Assembly (NCBI GenBank): GCA_964035575.1 | Contig: OZ037835.1 | Coordinates: forward strand, 806,001-870,000 | From: Rhynchopus sp. YZ270_cl-10 | Taxonomy: Eukaryota > Euglenozoa > Diplonemea > Diplonemida > Diplonemidae | Direction: 5' to 3' | Length of the DNA: 64,000 nucleotides | In this document: in pieces, positions 1 to 9,898 of the stretch | How the letters are laid out: each line of letters opens with the position of its first letter | How positions within the stretch are numbered: the first letter of the stretch is position 1 | Notes under the pieces: generated by a model | Seen by the model: the letters and a program-made list of their open reading frames with translations, nothing else | Databases searched by the model: none | Told to the model about the DNA's origin: nothing | Made by a program: the position numbers and the translations under genes

Positions 1-580
1 TCCAAAAACTGGTTTTCAAAAAAAAACAGAGAAATCTGGAGGGAAAAAAAAACCGACACTTTTCACCAGGCCTTTCTGTAAATGTCGTCCCCAGATTAGG
101 GCGGACTCGATTTTTTTCCCCGCATTTTTTCCCCGCCTGGTAGAACCGTGGTTGAACCACGGGAGTGCCTTGGAGAAATGGATGTTCCTTGAATTTTTTT
201 TTGCCTGCGGCGCCATTTTTCATTTTTTGCTCCGCAAAGAAGGGTTCGTTGAGTGGCTCTGTGGTGTAAAAAGCTAGATTTTTACACCGTACCCTCAAAA
301 ATTTTCGCTTGCGGCGCCATTTTATACAGTACAGTCCCTATGTTCCCAATGTCTACCCTGGGTCAGCAGCGCCGAAATATTTTGAGCAAAAAACAAGCTG
401 ACCTCCCCAACTTGAAATCTGGATTGAAATCCTGGATAAGACACTGACCCCACCCCCGAAAAACCCAAAAAAGGTGACTGTGTCCGTCCGGTGGAGGTTT
501 TCGCCGGAAACACTAGTTTTCGCCACCCAGGAGAGAAAACCAGAAAAACCAGTTTTTTCCGGAATTTCGGATTTTTACCC
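1..580. other. gene-free spacer with dispersed repeat
   Basis: I see no gene here. The stretch is rich in A and T homopolymers. It holds the composite dispersed repeat at 195-335, described separately. Confidence 0.6.
195..335. repeat. composite dispersed repeat with GCCTGCGGCGCC motif and short hairpin
   Basis: Two modules lie side by side. The first is a TTGCCTGCGGCGCCATTTTT-type block followed by TTTGCTCCGCAAAG (195-240). The second is a short hairpin, GTGTAAAAA-GCTAG-ATTTTTACAC, followed by a second copy of the GGCGCCATTTTATA block (261-333). The same two modules recur in the same order at 54478-54610, and the second alone at 8833-8906. Interspersed copies in otherwise unrelated spacer point to a small mobile or formerly mobile repeat. 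No coding capacity was seen. Confidence 0.6.
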
Positions 581-622
581 TAATACCCTGGTTCTACAGG
601 CACAAGAAATAACAAAGCAACC

Positions 623-2266
623 TCAGTGCAGAAGCACAACGTACGGTGCATAAGCCTTCTGCTCCACATAGCCGGCAAGCTCTTCGTACTGTGTGCGTTG
701 GTCCTGAGCGACGGTGTCCAGCAGAGAAGACGCCTTCTCAAAGTCCTGTTTGATGATGTGCTCGAAGACCTCGTTCCACACTGCGTGCGGGTTGTTTGCG
801 GCAGACTCCAGCTGGTACATCCACTCCTCGTTTTCGCTGCTGCACAGCCCACGTACGGTAAACACAGTCTGTGCCTTCTCGCTCAGCTTCTCGTACAGCA
901 TCGCACCAGCACAACGCAGTACCACCTGTCCCTCCGCCTCACGCGAAATGTTCTGGTCAACCACACCAGGGAGGTCACGCTTCTTGTTCCAACGCTCCAG
1001 CACAACCACCCACGACATGGACTGCGAAAGAATCGACATCTTCTTCATCCCGTTGCAGCCCATGTTCCCGACACGTGCCTCGCCTGTCGTGCACCCGTAC
1101 GAGATCTTGTGCACATCCCCAAGTGCTGTTGCCACTTCGTGTGCAGCCTTCACACAGGCAGCACTGTGCGACGGCTTCGGAACAAAGGCGTTGAAGGTGG
1201 CAAGCATCTTGTCCCCTGCGAACGTGTCGCACACACCTTTGTTGTGCTGCACTGCTGACATGATGTGCTCCACAATACCACCGTGTGCGGAGAGCGTGCC
1301 ACGACACGACGTTCATGTGTGCCAGCGACACCTTCTTCTTCTTCATCCCTTCCACACGTAGTAGTGCCTTCTGGTTCTGCATCGCAACAACTGAACTCTG
1401 TGACGTACCTGAAGGGGACATGCCTGACTTCTGCGACTTCATAGTCGAAGAGTCCTCTGTCACGGATGCTTCTTTGTCGCTGTCGTTGACAAGCACACTC
1501 TGCGGCATGTAGTTCCGGTACTCCACCAGGTTCGCCACCATGGTAACAAAGCTGCGCTGCATCATCCCGACTTCACTCAGCTGCGACACTGCACGGCCCG
1601 TGTCCACAGCCTCCAGGTCCATCACAGCCACACTTGCCCATCTCACTCCCAAGCTTCAGCAGAGGGGACGTGATGTAGCGTGTGAACACAACAGCAACGG
1701 TCAGAAGTCCTATGACCGCAAGAGCCGTCACAATCGCCATCACAATCACCGCATCCTCCTTCTGTGCGTCTGCAGAGGACAGATCTGATGCCACCTTCGC
1801 ACGGATTGCATTCGTCGACGCATCAATTGTCTCCATCACAGACACCCTCGGCACAAGAAGGTTCGCGAATAATTTGATCGTTTTGTGTTCAATTTTCGAC
1901 GTGATTGTCCAGTACTCCGTGCCGTTCGAGTCAGACCACTTCAGGAAGGAGTCCTCTATCATCTCCACAAGGTCTCTGTAGTTCTGTGGGTGTGTGAACA
2001 CAAACCGCCCATGCTCTGCAATCACTGAGGGGATGTGCAACGTCGCGTCTTCCATTGAGTGGTTCGTTACGTTGAAGCTGGAAGCTATCGGGGTGGAAAC
2101 ACCCCAGGGAAGCGTTATGGTCGTCACCCGCAGTTGCCTTCCTCTGTTGTACGAGACAAGCGTTCCCGTTGAGTCAGCTGCAGAGTCGTACTCCACCAGG
2201 TACAGGGACGCGTCGTCTGGGAGCAGCTGTGAATTCACTGCCTCTGATACCCCCACTGCCGCCCTT
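623..2266 (-). pseudogene. decayed receptor-type class III nucleotide cyclase
   Basis: On the minus strand, pieces of one protein lie in three successive reading frames. First comes an extracellular sensor-like region (about 2266-1790), then a single membrane helix (AVIVMAIVTALAVIGLLTVAV, near 1720) with a HAMP-like ITSPLLKL segment. Next is the linker MMQRSFVTMVANLVEYRNYM ending in PQSVL, typical of protist receptor cyclases, and finally a class III cyclase homology domain (FAGDKMLATFNAF, then GCTTGEARVGNMG, near 1210-1050). Frame changes fall near 1635 and 1295, and the N-terminus is missing. The usual FAD metal site reads LAH, and the second conserved stretch reads SILSQSMSW instead of a TVIGD-N-type motif, so the domain may have been non-catalytic before it broke. 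At about 2266 the relic is fused to the duplicated downstream flank of NLR-like copy 1. Assignment is by motif order; no search was run. Confidence 0.7.
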
Positions 2267-2393
2267 CTGTCCTCGCACAACGCACCCGCAGTGGCATGAG
2301 GGCACTACCGCACGAGGCAGTGTCAACGTCGTACTCAGACTGCATTCGTCTTGGAAAAGAGGCAAACACAAAGAGCAAGTACGAACAGTGCGC
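2267..2393. repeat. downstream flank of NLR-like copy 1, shared with other copies
   Basis: This 127-bp stretch just past the stop codon of copy 1 matches the downstream flanks of copies 2 (about 22980-23113), 3 (30255-30395), 4 (57805-57940) and in part 5 (59876-59920). It marks the end of the duplicated unit; the cyclase relic starts abruptly beyond it. Confidence 0.75.
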
Positions 2394-5300
2394 TCACTCC
2401 TTGCTGTCCAAAATAATCCGTCTCGCAAGTTCAGGTTCCACAGCATCAGCATTGCGACAGCCTAATGCACGAGGAACTGTTGGAGGGACACCGATCACTC
2501 TCTTCAGCCGAAACCCATCAATCGTCCCGTCTTCCCCAGTGCAGATGCTCCACACACGCACGGTGTCGTCCGAGCAACCACATATCACTTCGCGTCCATC
2601 GGGGCTCACAGCAATACTGAAAAAATTAGTACAATGCCCTTGAATCTCTGCCACCTGCTCACCAGTGGTCATGCTCCACACACGCACATACGCACTGCCA
2701 CCGTGCCGAGCGCACGACACCACGTGGCCTCCATCAGGTGTGATTGCCACTCCGCACATCCAACCAGATTGCTGCAAGGTAAAGACCTCCTTCCCGCTGC
2801 CAGCATCCCACACACGCACAGCTTCGTTACAGTATGAAACAACACGAGACCCATCGGGAGTCATAGCCACACCTTCGGCATCATTGTGTTCGAACTCCAT
2901 CATGTTTTCTCCAGTGTGAAACATCCACAGATGTACATTGTTGTTACAGCACGAAACCACATGCACTCCATCAGCGCTCACTACTATATTCTGTCCGACT
3001 GTGAGTCCTTTAAATCTTCCGTGAGCTGGACAGGATCCCACCTCCTTCCCAGTCAGCATGTTCCACACACGGACAGTGTCCCTACGCCAAGAACATGTCA
3101 CCACGTGAGATGCATCGGGAGACAATGCGATACCTGCCTGTTCTGAACACTCCTTTGCAAACTCACTGGAAGCTGTGCATAACGTCATTTCCTTCCCCGT
3201 CGCAACGTTCCACACATGCACACTGCTTTCGCCAACGTCGTCGGAAGAGCAATCAACTAGATGAGATCCATCTGGGAACACCGTCACAGCCATACGATTC
3301 TTTGTGTCTGGTGCAAACACCTGTGTCTGCTTGCCGGTGGATGCGTTCCACATGTGTATCTTCTTCTCACTGCGCGAAATGATAGATCCATCAGGGGTCG
3401 CTCCCACAGAACCCACTGAGGATGAGGGTGCCTCGAAACCTGGTGCCTCCTTCCCTGTCATTATGTTCCACACTCGAATAGTTTTGTCGTAGGAGCATGA
3501 AACCACGTGGCATCCATCTGGTGACACTCGCACTGCATACACAGCTTTCGTATGTCCTTGCAACGCCATCACCTCCTTCCCAGTCGAAATGCTCCAAATA
3601 TGCAAATTGCCACTAAAGGATCCAGCGACCACGTGACATCCATCGGGAGTTACTGCAACACAAATCAACCGAGTGTGAGAATGGAACACCATCACCTCTG
3701 CCCCAGTCGAGAGGTTCCAAAGATGTGCATCCTCCTTAAAGCACGAAACAACATGCAATCCATCGGGGGTGACAGCTAGGGCATGTAGTGACGCCACACA
3801 GCAAGGCCACTGCCTCTCCTGCTTCCCCGTCACCAGATCCCATACGCACAGCTGCTTCTTCGAGCACGTCACAATGTGACTTCCGTCCATCGTAAGAACC
3901 ATGCTGTAAATGCCAGTCGACTCCATTGCCAGCAGTTCCTTCCCCGTCGAGAGATGCCACACACGGACGTCGGCTTGAGAACATGAAACAACTTTAGAAC
4001 TGTCGGGAGTGACTGCCACCTCGGTCACTTTACCTTCGTGACGTTCGAAAGTAACCACTACCTCACGAGTGTGCACATCCCACACACGCACCGTCTTGTC
4101 ATCAGAGCAGGAAACTATGCGATTGCAGTCAGGTGTTACTACTACTCCACATACACCTTTCACATGCCCTTCCAAGACCATCACCTCTTCCCCAGAAGAC
4201 ATGCTCCATACATGAATAGTTCCATCAGAGCCACCTGTCACAATTTGAGTGCCATCAGGAGTGACTGCTACATCTTTGGCACCAAGCTGCAGTACAGGAA
4301 GTGGTGTGCCAAGGGAGCAGTCAGGCAGCATCGTGCCACCCATGTCGCAGGTGTGGAACTCAGCGTGCTCCAGCCAGCAGTTCGAGAAGGAAGCACCCGT
4401 CAGCGCCGTCTCCACAAACAGAGACCCGCGAAGGTCGCAGTTCGACACACGGATCCCGCTCAGGTCCTCCCCACTCACAGGGATGCGTGCACGTGCCAGC
4501 AGTGCTGCTGCATTCGACCCTGCTGTCACAGCACCCTCACTACAGACACCTGCATCTCCATCTGAACTGCCACGTGTCGCCTTCACAGCCGCAAGCAGCT
4601 CTGTGCAGGCACGTTCGTACAGCACACTGTCTCCATACACCAGCGCCGCAAAGAACCCAAGCACACGCTGCGAGTCCTTGCTGAAGCTCCGCTGCACCAG
4701 CGTCCCCAGTGTCCCTGCTGGGTCACGTGCAAGCCGCCGTGCTGCAAGGTGCTCCCCAAGCGACTTGTGCCGGAACGTGAACGCACTCCGCTCCTCCCCA
4801 AAGTCCTCAATCCGGAACGGCAGGCAGCGGAAGCACGCATCCCACACAGCCTCACACACACCGTGCTGCGAATCAAGAATCTGCGACGCCACACCCACAG
4901 TCCCCTGCCACTCGTTTGTCTCCAGCATCCTGCATGCAACAAGCTCCCCTGCACGCACCACATCCTCCAAAGACACATCCGAAACAGCAACAGCAACAGC
5001 AACTCCACCAGACGCCATCTCCTTCTTCGTCCACGTCTCCAGGTAGGCCTCGTAGATCACCTCCTCAGAAGCCTTCCCGCTGCACTGTGCGTGGCACGCC
5101 ATGTGCAGCACAAACGGGTTCCGCAGCTGCACAAGTCCCTCAACGTCCTCCTCACGCACGAAGACTGTCCGCTCTCCATCCTTCTCCTTCTCCTTCCCCT
5201 CTTTGTGTTCCTTCTCCCAGGCTGTGTTTGCACGCTCGATGTACGTTCTCGCATCCACCTCTGTGAACGGCTGCATGTACACAGCACGCACACCAGCACC

Positions 5301-7541
5301 ACACACACCAGACGGAGACGTGTCCACACCCTTCAGGTACTCACCACGCACAGTCACAACAACGCTGCAGTGTGCCTTCACCCACGGATGCCGGCACAGA
5401 AGGCCACCCTCAGCCACCACAGCACCCACATCCTCCTGCGTCAGCCCCACCTCGTCCAGCGAGTCCAGCACCAGCACCACCTCGTACGTCTCCGCAAGGT
5501 ACGCACGGTCCGCCTCCCGCAGCGCAAACGACTCCAGCACAAACCTGTCCAGCCCTCCCTTCTCAAGCAGGTGCTGCTTCACAGTCGGCAGCGCCACAAA
5601 CACAGGGAAGTACGGCTTCGCATCCACATCCGCAGTCACATCACTCACCACGCTGTTTCTTTTCCTGTTCGTGTCTTCGTTGCTGGTGCTTTCGCTCTTC
5701 CTCGCAGACGTTGCAAGGTCGCTCAGAATTGCAATCGAAGCAGACGTCTTCCCGCTCCCTCCTTCTCCGATCACACACAGCACACCACACGTCCCTTGTC
5801 TTTCTTCTCTCGCATCCACATCAGGCTTGCGCTCTGTGCCCGCTGCCTGTGTGCACACGGAAGACGTCGGCCTCCTACGTACACGTGCACGAAGCCACCT
5901 CCGCACCTCCTCCATCAGCGGACGTGTCTCCGACTCATCCACACGTGTGTCGTCCCCCACACGCCCCTCCACGTACTGCGCAAGGTAGTCCTTGAACAAC
6001 GCGACTGTGTGTCCCATCACCTCCTGCAGCGCACCCACCTGCTCAGCCGCACTCGTCTCCCCCACACCAGCACACACCTCCTGCATCACAATCACGTCAA
6101 AGCGCAGCCCCATCATCCGCAGCAACGTCGGCGAAAGCTTCCACTGCACCCGGTACTCGATGTTCGCTGTGTACAGCAGCTCGTCCTCCGAAGCATACAC
6201 AGACGAGAACTTCACGTCTGCAGCACCCTCCTTCGCCACCACCACAAAGAACGTCCCACCCTTCCCGTACATGAAGCTCCGAGCCACATCCCGCTTCAGT
6301 GTTGTTGACGTGAAGCAGTTCCACACAATGTGCGTATTAAGAGCGTACTTCGCAGACACGTTCACATTGATCCCACGGAACACAGTCCGCAGCTGCTTCC
6401 GACGGCTCCCAATCAGCCGGTCCAGACCACGGATCAGCGGCGCAAAGGTCGCAATCACGTGCAGCTGCGGGGGTGCGGGTGACAGCTCAAACACGTTCGG
6501 TGCTGTCTTCCCAGGTGTCCCCTTCCACTCCTTCACTGCAGCCAGCTGCCCCACAGCACGCATCGCAGTGTTCATCGTCATGTACAGCGCAAGCGACTGT
6601 GACTTCACATCAGCAGCACTCCCGTGGTTGTCCAGCACAGCCCGCTCCGTCAGTCTGATGTACCGCAGCTTCCCGTCAGGCCCTTTTGCAATCTGCGGTG
6701 TCCCGTCCTCGTCACACACAACATCCCCGCCGCTGTCCAGCACATACTCCACGCAGTCAGACGTGAACAGGAACCCCGACAGCAGCAGCTCAAACGGGTC
6801 GCGTGCCGCCATCCAGTCCTCCACCTCCACGTGCCCACCACGTGTCCCCGCAGCCTCCCTCCGTCCTCTCATGTCCTCCAGCAGACGCTTGCACACCACA
6901 CGGAACCCCGCCTCCATGTGCCGCACGTGTTCGTCTGTGTAGCCCAACGGCGGATCCACCTTTGGCAGACCACGCAGCCAGCACAGCAGGTCTTCACCTC
7001 CATTGCTGTTCTTGTTGTTGTTGTCGTCTGTTTTCCGCAGCCACTCCACCTTCCGTCCGTCTGTGTGCCGCAGTGCACCCGTGTCCCCGTCAAGATCGTC
7101 CTCTCCCAGCTGTCTGTCACCTGTCGAGGTGTTCGTGTCTTTCGCCATGTCCATGTGAGGATCAGTAAGAGGTGCTGTCGTTGCATCACCTGTTGTTGTT
7201 GTTGTTGTGGCGACACCGTGAGTGAGGTACACCTGCACAGCATCCTCCACCTCCACAAGGATCTCTGCTGCATGCACCCCCAGCTCCGCCTCAAGTCGCC
7301 CCCGCACATCCGCGTCCCTGTGCTGCAGTGCGTACCACAGCGGCACCTTCCCGTCCCTGTCACGCACGTTCCCTGCCCCGTTCAAAACAAGAAACCGCAC
7401 TGCCTCCACGTCCCCCGCAAGCACAGCACTGTGCAGCATTGTCCTCCCGTCCACGCTGTCCACTGCGTCCACGGGCCTCTCCTTCCCAGTAATTCCTTTT
7501 GCAATCTCGTCCTTTTCAGGCTTCGACGCTCCGGATCCCAT
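2394..7541 (-). CDS. NLR-like protein copy 1: ankyrin-ART-NACHT-pentapeptide-WD40
   Basis: An intronless gene for 1715 aa. I chose the start at 7541 (MGSGASKPEKDE) rather than an upstream in-frame Met at 7616, because the MGSGASK start and what follows are conserved in copies 2 and 3. MGxxxS is an N-myristoylation signal, so membrane attachment is inferred. Domains in order: ankyrin-like repeats (about 30-95); a low-complexity acidic linker; an ART domain (about 330-490) with FRGI, FTSTT and SEDELLY, the R-S-ExE triad; a NACHT domain with Walker A GEGGSGKT, Walker B VLVLDSLDE, the sensor VTVRGEYL and a winged-helix FRHKSLGEHLAA; a pentapeptide-like segment (SGIRVSNCDLRGSLF); 14 WD40 repeats; and a conserved tail RLKRVIGVPPTVPRALG. 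Expected role: a ligand-sensing STAND NTPase that gates an ADP-ribosyltransferase. The binding partner is unknown. No lesions were seen. Confidence 0.9.
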   Translation of the reverse strand: MGSGASKPEKDEIAKGITGKERPVDAVDSVDGRTMLHSAVLAGDVEAVRFLVLNGAGNVRDRDGKVPLWYALQHRDADVRGRLEAELGVHAAEILVEVEDAVQVYLTHGVATTTTTTGDATTAPLTDPHMDMAKDTNTSTGDRQLGEDDLDGDTGALRHTDGRKVEWLRKTDDNNNKNSNGGEDLLCWLRGLPKVDPPLGYTDEHVRHMEAGFRVVCKRLLEDMRGRREAAGTRGGHVEVEDWMAARDPFELLLSGFLFTSDCVEYVLDSGGDVVCDEDGTPQIAKGPDGKLRYIRLTERAVLDNHGSAADVKSQSLALYMTMNTAMRAVGQLAAVKEWKGTPGKTAPNVFELSPAPPQLHVIATFAPLIRGLDRLIGSRRKQLRTVFRGINVNVSAKYALNTHIVWNCFTSTTLKRDVARSFMYGKGGTFFVVVAKEGAADVKFSSVYASEDELLYTANIEYRVQWKLSPTLLRMMGLRFDVIVMQEVCAGVGETSAAEQVGALQEVMGHTVALFKDYLAQYVEGRVGDDTRVDESETRPLMEEVRRWLRARVRRRPTSSVCTQAAGTERKPDVDAREERQGTCGVLCVIGEGGSGKTSASIAILSDLATSARKSESTSNEDTNRKRNSVVSDVTADVDAKPYFPVFVALPTVKQHLLEKGGLDRFVLESFALREADRAYLAETYEVVLVLDSLDEVGLTQEDVGAVVAEGGLLCRHPWVKAHCSVVVTVRGEYLKGVDTSPSGVCGAGVRAVYMQPFTEVDARTYIERANTAWEKEHKEGKEKEKDGERTVFVREEDVEGLVQLRNPFVLHMACHAQCSGKASEEVIYEAYLETWTKKEMASGGVAVAVAVSDVSLEDVVRAGELVACRMLETNEWQGTVGVASQILDSQHGVCEAVWDACFRCLPFRIEDFGEERSAFTFRHKSLGEHLAARRLARDPAGTLGTLVQRSFSKDSQRVLGFFAALVYGDSVLYERACTELLAAVKATRGSSDGDAGVCSEGAVTAGSNAAALLARARIPVSGEDLSGIRVSNCDLRGSLFVETALTGASFSNCWLEHAEFHTCDMGGTMLPDCSLGTPLPVLQLGAKDVAVTPDGTQIVTGGSDGTIHVWSMSSGEEVMVLEGHVKGVCGVVVTPDCNRIVSCSDDKTVRVWDVHTREVVVTFERHEGKVTEVAVTPDSSKVVSCSQADVRVWHLSTGKELLAMESTGIYSMVLTMDGSHIVTCSKKQLCVWDLVTGKQERQWPCCVASLHALAVTPDGLHVVSCFKEDAHLWNLSTGAEVMVFHSHTRLICVAVTPDGCHVVAGSFSGNLHIWSISTGKEVMALQGHTKAVYAVRVSPDGCHVVSCSYDKTIRVWNIMTGKEAPGFEAPSSSVGSVGATPDGSIISRSEKKIHMWNASTGKQTQVFAPDTKNRMAVTVFPDGSHLVDCSSDDVGESSVHVWNVATGKEMTLCTASSEFAKECSEQAGIALSPDASHVVTCSWRRDTVRVWNMLTGKEVGSCPAHGRFKGLTVGQNIVVSADGVHVVSCCNNNVHLWMFHTGENMMEFEHNDAEGVAMTPDGSRVVSYCNEAVRVWDAGSGKEVFTLQQSGWMCGVAITPDGGHVVSCARHGGSAYVRVWSMTTGEQVAEIQGHCTNFFSIAVSPDGREVICGCSDDTVRVWSICTGEDGTIDGFRLKRVIGVPPTVPRALGCRNADAVEPELARRIILDSKE

Positions 7542-8365
7542 TTTCCTGATGTGTCTTGTGTTGTCCCTGTTCGTGTGTTGTGGGATGTGGTCAGGGTTGT
7601 GGGACCCAGCCATCAAGTGAAGGATGACAAGACACTATCTTACGTGCAACACAATGTTGATTTAGCACACATGGAAGGGGAACAGAGGGGTGGTTGGGTA
7701 TCGTTTGTTTTACGTTCTTTCTTTTTTGTGAAAACTGTTTTTGAAAAGGTTCTCCGTCAAGGATGCGAAGATGTGTGCAGGTGTGGTGGGGGCGTTTGTT
7801 AGCTGAGAGGGGACACACTGTCGTTTCTCTACTGAGGGCAGAGAGGTCACCACAGATACACCTCACAGGTAAAGGTGTCTCATGCCTCTTGTGGTGTTTT
7901 CTTGGGTCGTAATCATCATGTGACGAAGTTGATACATTCCGCACAATCCGACAAAAAAGAGAGAAATCACACAACACAATAGAGGAGTGCATCCTCAGGT
8001 ATGTACATTAATACAACGAAGCATTTAGAAGTGTTGTTTCATATACATTATATTCTGACGAAAAGAAGGTGTGGGGGGTGCTAAAAATGTACCCTTGCTT
8101 TTTTTTATGTTTTCTGTGGTTATGATAAGCATTTAAAAGCAGTAAAAACATACATTCTCGAACATTTCTACCGTGATTGTCATTGGGCGTCTCCCCTAAA
8201 AAAAAGAAGAAAGCACACAACACAGCGATCATGAGGACAGTCTTAAGAAAAGGTCGAAGAGCTAACCCGTTGGTGTGTTGTGTTTTTTTAAAATGCTCGA
8301 GAGACGTTCCCTTTGCTTGTTTGCTCAAAAAGACTATAAAACGGGGAGAAGGGAAAAAATAGAAG
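7542..8365. other. upstream region of copy 1, no gene seen
   Basis: The first 60 bases upstream of the start resemble the 5' flanks of copies 2 and 3 (CTTGTGTTGTCCCTGTTCGTG). A CATCAG about 4 nt before the ATG on the coding strand could act as a splice acceptor. Beyond that the flank diverges from the other copies. At 8039-8100 there is a weak relative of the TTTCATATAC hairpin repeat found at 41-53 kb. Confidence 0.4.
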
Positions 8366-8496
8366 GCAAAGGGGGGGTCCAAATAACTATATTATTCGGT
8401 AACTTTGAAAAGCCAAAATCGCGGCAAAAAAAAAAAAGTTATTTGGAACCTAAGTTATTTGGGGGTAAACTTATTTGGGCACTGAAAACAGGGTTT

Positions 8497-8675
8497 TTTC
8501 TCGTTGCCAACTTGGTGAAGATTTTAGACACCGGTATTTGCATTTTTGGAATCCGTACGGCCAGTGGTGGGGTCAATTTGCCAAAATGGACAAGTTCTCG
8601 TTTTTGATCAATTTCCTCATAGTACACAGTAGCAGGACAGCACCAGAGGTCGGGGGTTGGGGTCCAAAAGTCGGG
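8497..8675 (+). repeat. unexpanded progenitor of the 42-43.7 kb tandem arrays
   Basis: This segment aligns by eye to both flanks of the tandem arrays. The left part (TCTCGTTG, AATCCGT, GGTGGGGTCAATTTGCC, AAATGGACAAGTTCT) matches 42070-42192. The right part (ACACAGTAGCAG, ACAGCACCAGAGGTCGG) matches 43643-43678. Between them there is only one AGTACACAGTAG instead of about 180 units. An inverted remnant lies near 54969-55012. Confidence 0.75.
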
Positions 8676-8832
8676 AGTCGGCGGGAGGGTCAACTCTTAT
8701 TTTCTGTTTTCCTGTTTTGTAGTTTGGTAAAGACCCCAGAAGACCCGACCGCCCGAATGATGATGCTGCTTTAAATCTGTTTCGCCCCAGACTTCCTTCT
8801 CCAGCGTGGCTGCCGCCTAGATGATTATATCT

Positions 8833-8906
8833 GTGGTGTAAAAAACTAGCTTTTTACACCGTACCATAAAATTTTTTCGCCTGCGGCGCCATTTTATATA
8901 GTACAC
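8833..8906. repeat. dispersed hairpin/GGCGCC repeat, single module
   Basis: GTGTAAAAAACTAGCTTTTTACAC-type hairpin followed by CGCCTGCGGCGCCATTTTATA. It is the second module of the composite repeat at 195-335. Confidence 0.6.
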
Positions 8907-9064
8907 ATATCAGTTTGGGGGAAATTTTTGAAAAATAAAAAAGGAGGTGAGAGGGGGCGAAGTTATTCGGTAACTTTTTCGGCACCCAAAATCTGAGGAA
9001 AAAAAAAGTTATTTGGGAAAATAGCTATTATTTGGGGGTAAACTTGTTTGGGCCCCCCCTTTAT

Positions 9065-9641
9065 TTGCTGGTCGCTTCCAAACTCAAAGCGGGCCATATT
9101 CTGCGCAAGAATTACCCCCTATTAGTTATCAAACACAAAAAATACACCACAAATGGAAATGTGCGCACAACGGGAGATCCCCGGGGTTGACTGGGAGCTG
9201 CCTCCCAGTAAGCTTAAAGAGGGGTTTTTTTAGAGTAAGTTGAAGAAATAAATTTCTTTTTAAAACAAAAGGGCGCTCCGTATCCAAAGTAACCCTAAAG
9301 AAAGGGGAGATTGTAGAAAGTTAAAAAAATGGGGACAAAAGGTGAAAAAAAAAGGGTCTTCTGTTTTTGTCTCCCATATCCAAGGTAACCCTAAATAAAG
9401 GGGAGGTGTGTGCTAAGTGCGAAGCACAGAAGGGTACGTTTGTGAACAAAGTGTGGAGATGGAAGCAAAGGCTAGGATGGGCAAAGGGGTACATCGAAAC
9501 TCTTACGTACCATGAACGTGGCAGATCCAAAAAGAAACAATAATTAAAAAAAACCCCGTTCGTCTTTTGTTTTGTTGGTACGATACCTGCATAACGGTAC
9601 CAAGTGCACAGTAAGTTGTGTGTGAAGTGCAGGTGGAAGAC
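9065..9641. other. gene-free AT-rich spacer
   Basis: No gene was recognised. Two copies of a TCCAAGGTAACCCTAAA-type 20-mer (near 9281 and 9379) and a CCCCGTTCGTCTTTTGTTT motif (near 9555) occur. The latter recurs near 10528, 18896 and 51658. Confidence 0.5.
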
Positions 9642-9898
9642 ATCTTAACGTACACACTCTGTTGATTCTAAAAACGGGGGGTGGGGGGAAAAAAATCTCG
9701 AATAGAAAAATGGGGGAGATATTGAAAAGTTGGAACGCTTCCTCATCCAGATCACAATAAAATGGTGCGCTTTTTATCTTTTTTTGTGTGATCTGGGGTG
9801 AGGAAGCGTTCCAACTTTTCAACCTCTTCCCCAATTTACCTTTCACGCCTTTTTTACCCTCCCCCGTTTTAGAATCAACAGAGAGTGTACGTTAAGAT
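9642..9898. mobile_element. 257-bp foldback element (near-complete palindrome)
   Basis: The ends ATCTTAACGTACAC and GTGTACGTTAAGAT are perfect inverted repeats. Pairing continues inwards through TCTGTTGATTCTAAAA, AAAGTTGGAACGCTTCCTCA and CCAGATCACA, leaving only about a 30-base centre. A half copy lies at 36532-36652 and a worn end near 55290-55335. No coding capacity; a MITE-like foldback element is likely. Confidence 0.7.

Larger units (their letters stand above)
8366..9064. mobile_element. possible MITE-like element with G-rich inverted ends
   Basis: The left end (AAAGGGGGGGTCCAAATAA, about 8368) and the right end (TTGTTTGGGCCCCCCCTTT, ending about 9064) are inverted relatives. Two internal direct copies of a GTTATTCGGTAACTTT plus AAGTTATTTGG block lie at 8388-8482 and 8957-9062. 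The interior holds the unexpanded satellite progenitor (8497-8675) and a copy of the hairpin repeat (8833-8906). No transposase was seen. The boundaries are uncertain and no clear target duplication was found. Confidence 0.4.

Noticed and set aside
4749-6308. Long plus-strand open frames (500 codons and more) antisense to the NLR-like genes
   Set aside because: They mirror the strong codon bias of the minus-strand genes and recur at the same place in every copy. Their translations are His/Leu/Arg/Ser-rich with no domain.
2394-7541. Bacterial contamination as the source of the NACHT-WD40 genes
   Set aside because: The genes share a region with a receptor cyclase relic, a eukaryotic STE-like kinase and a hAT element with an intron. 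No operon structure or ribosome binding sites were seen, and an N-myristoylation start is eukaryotic.
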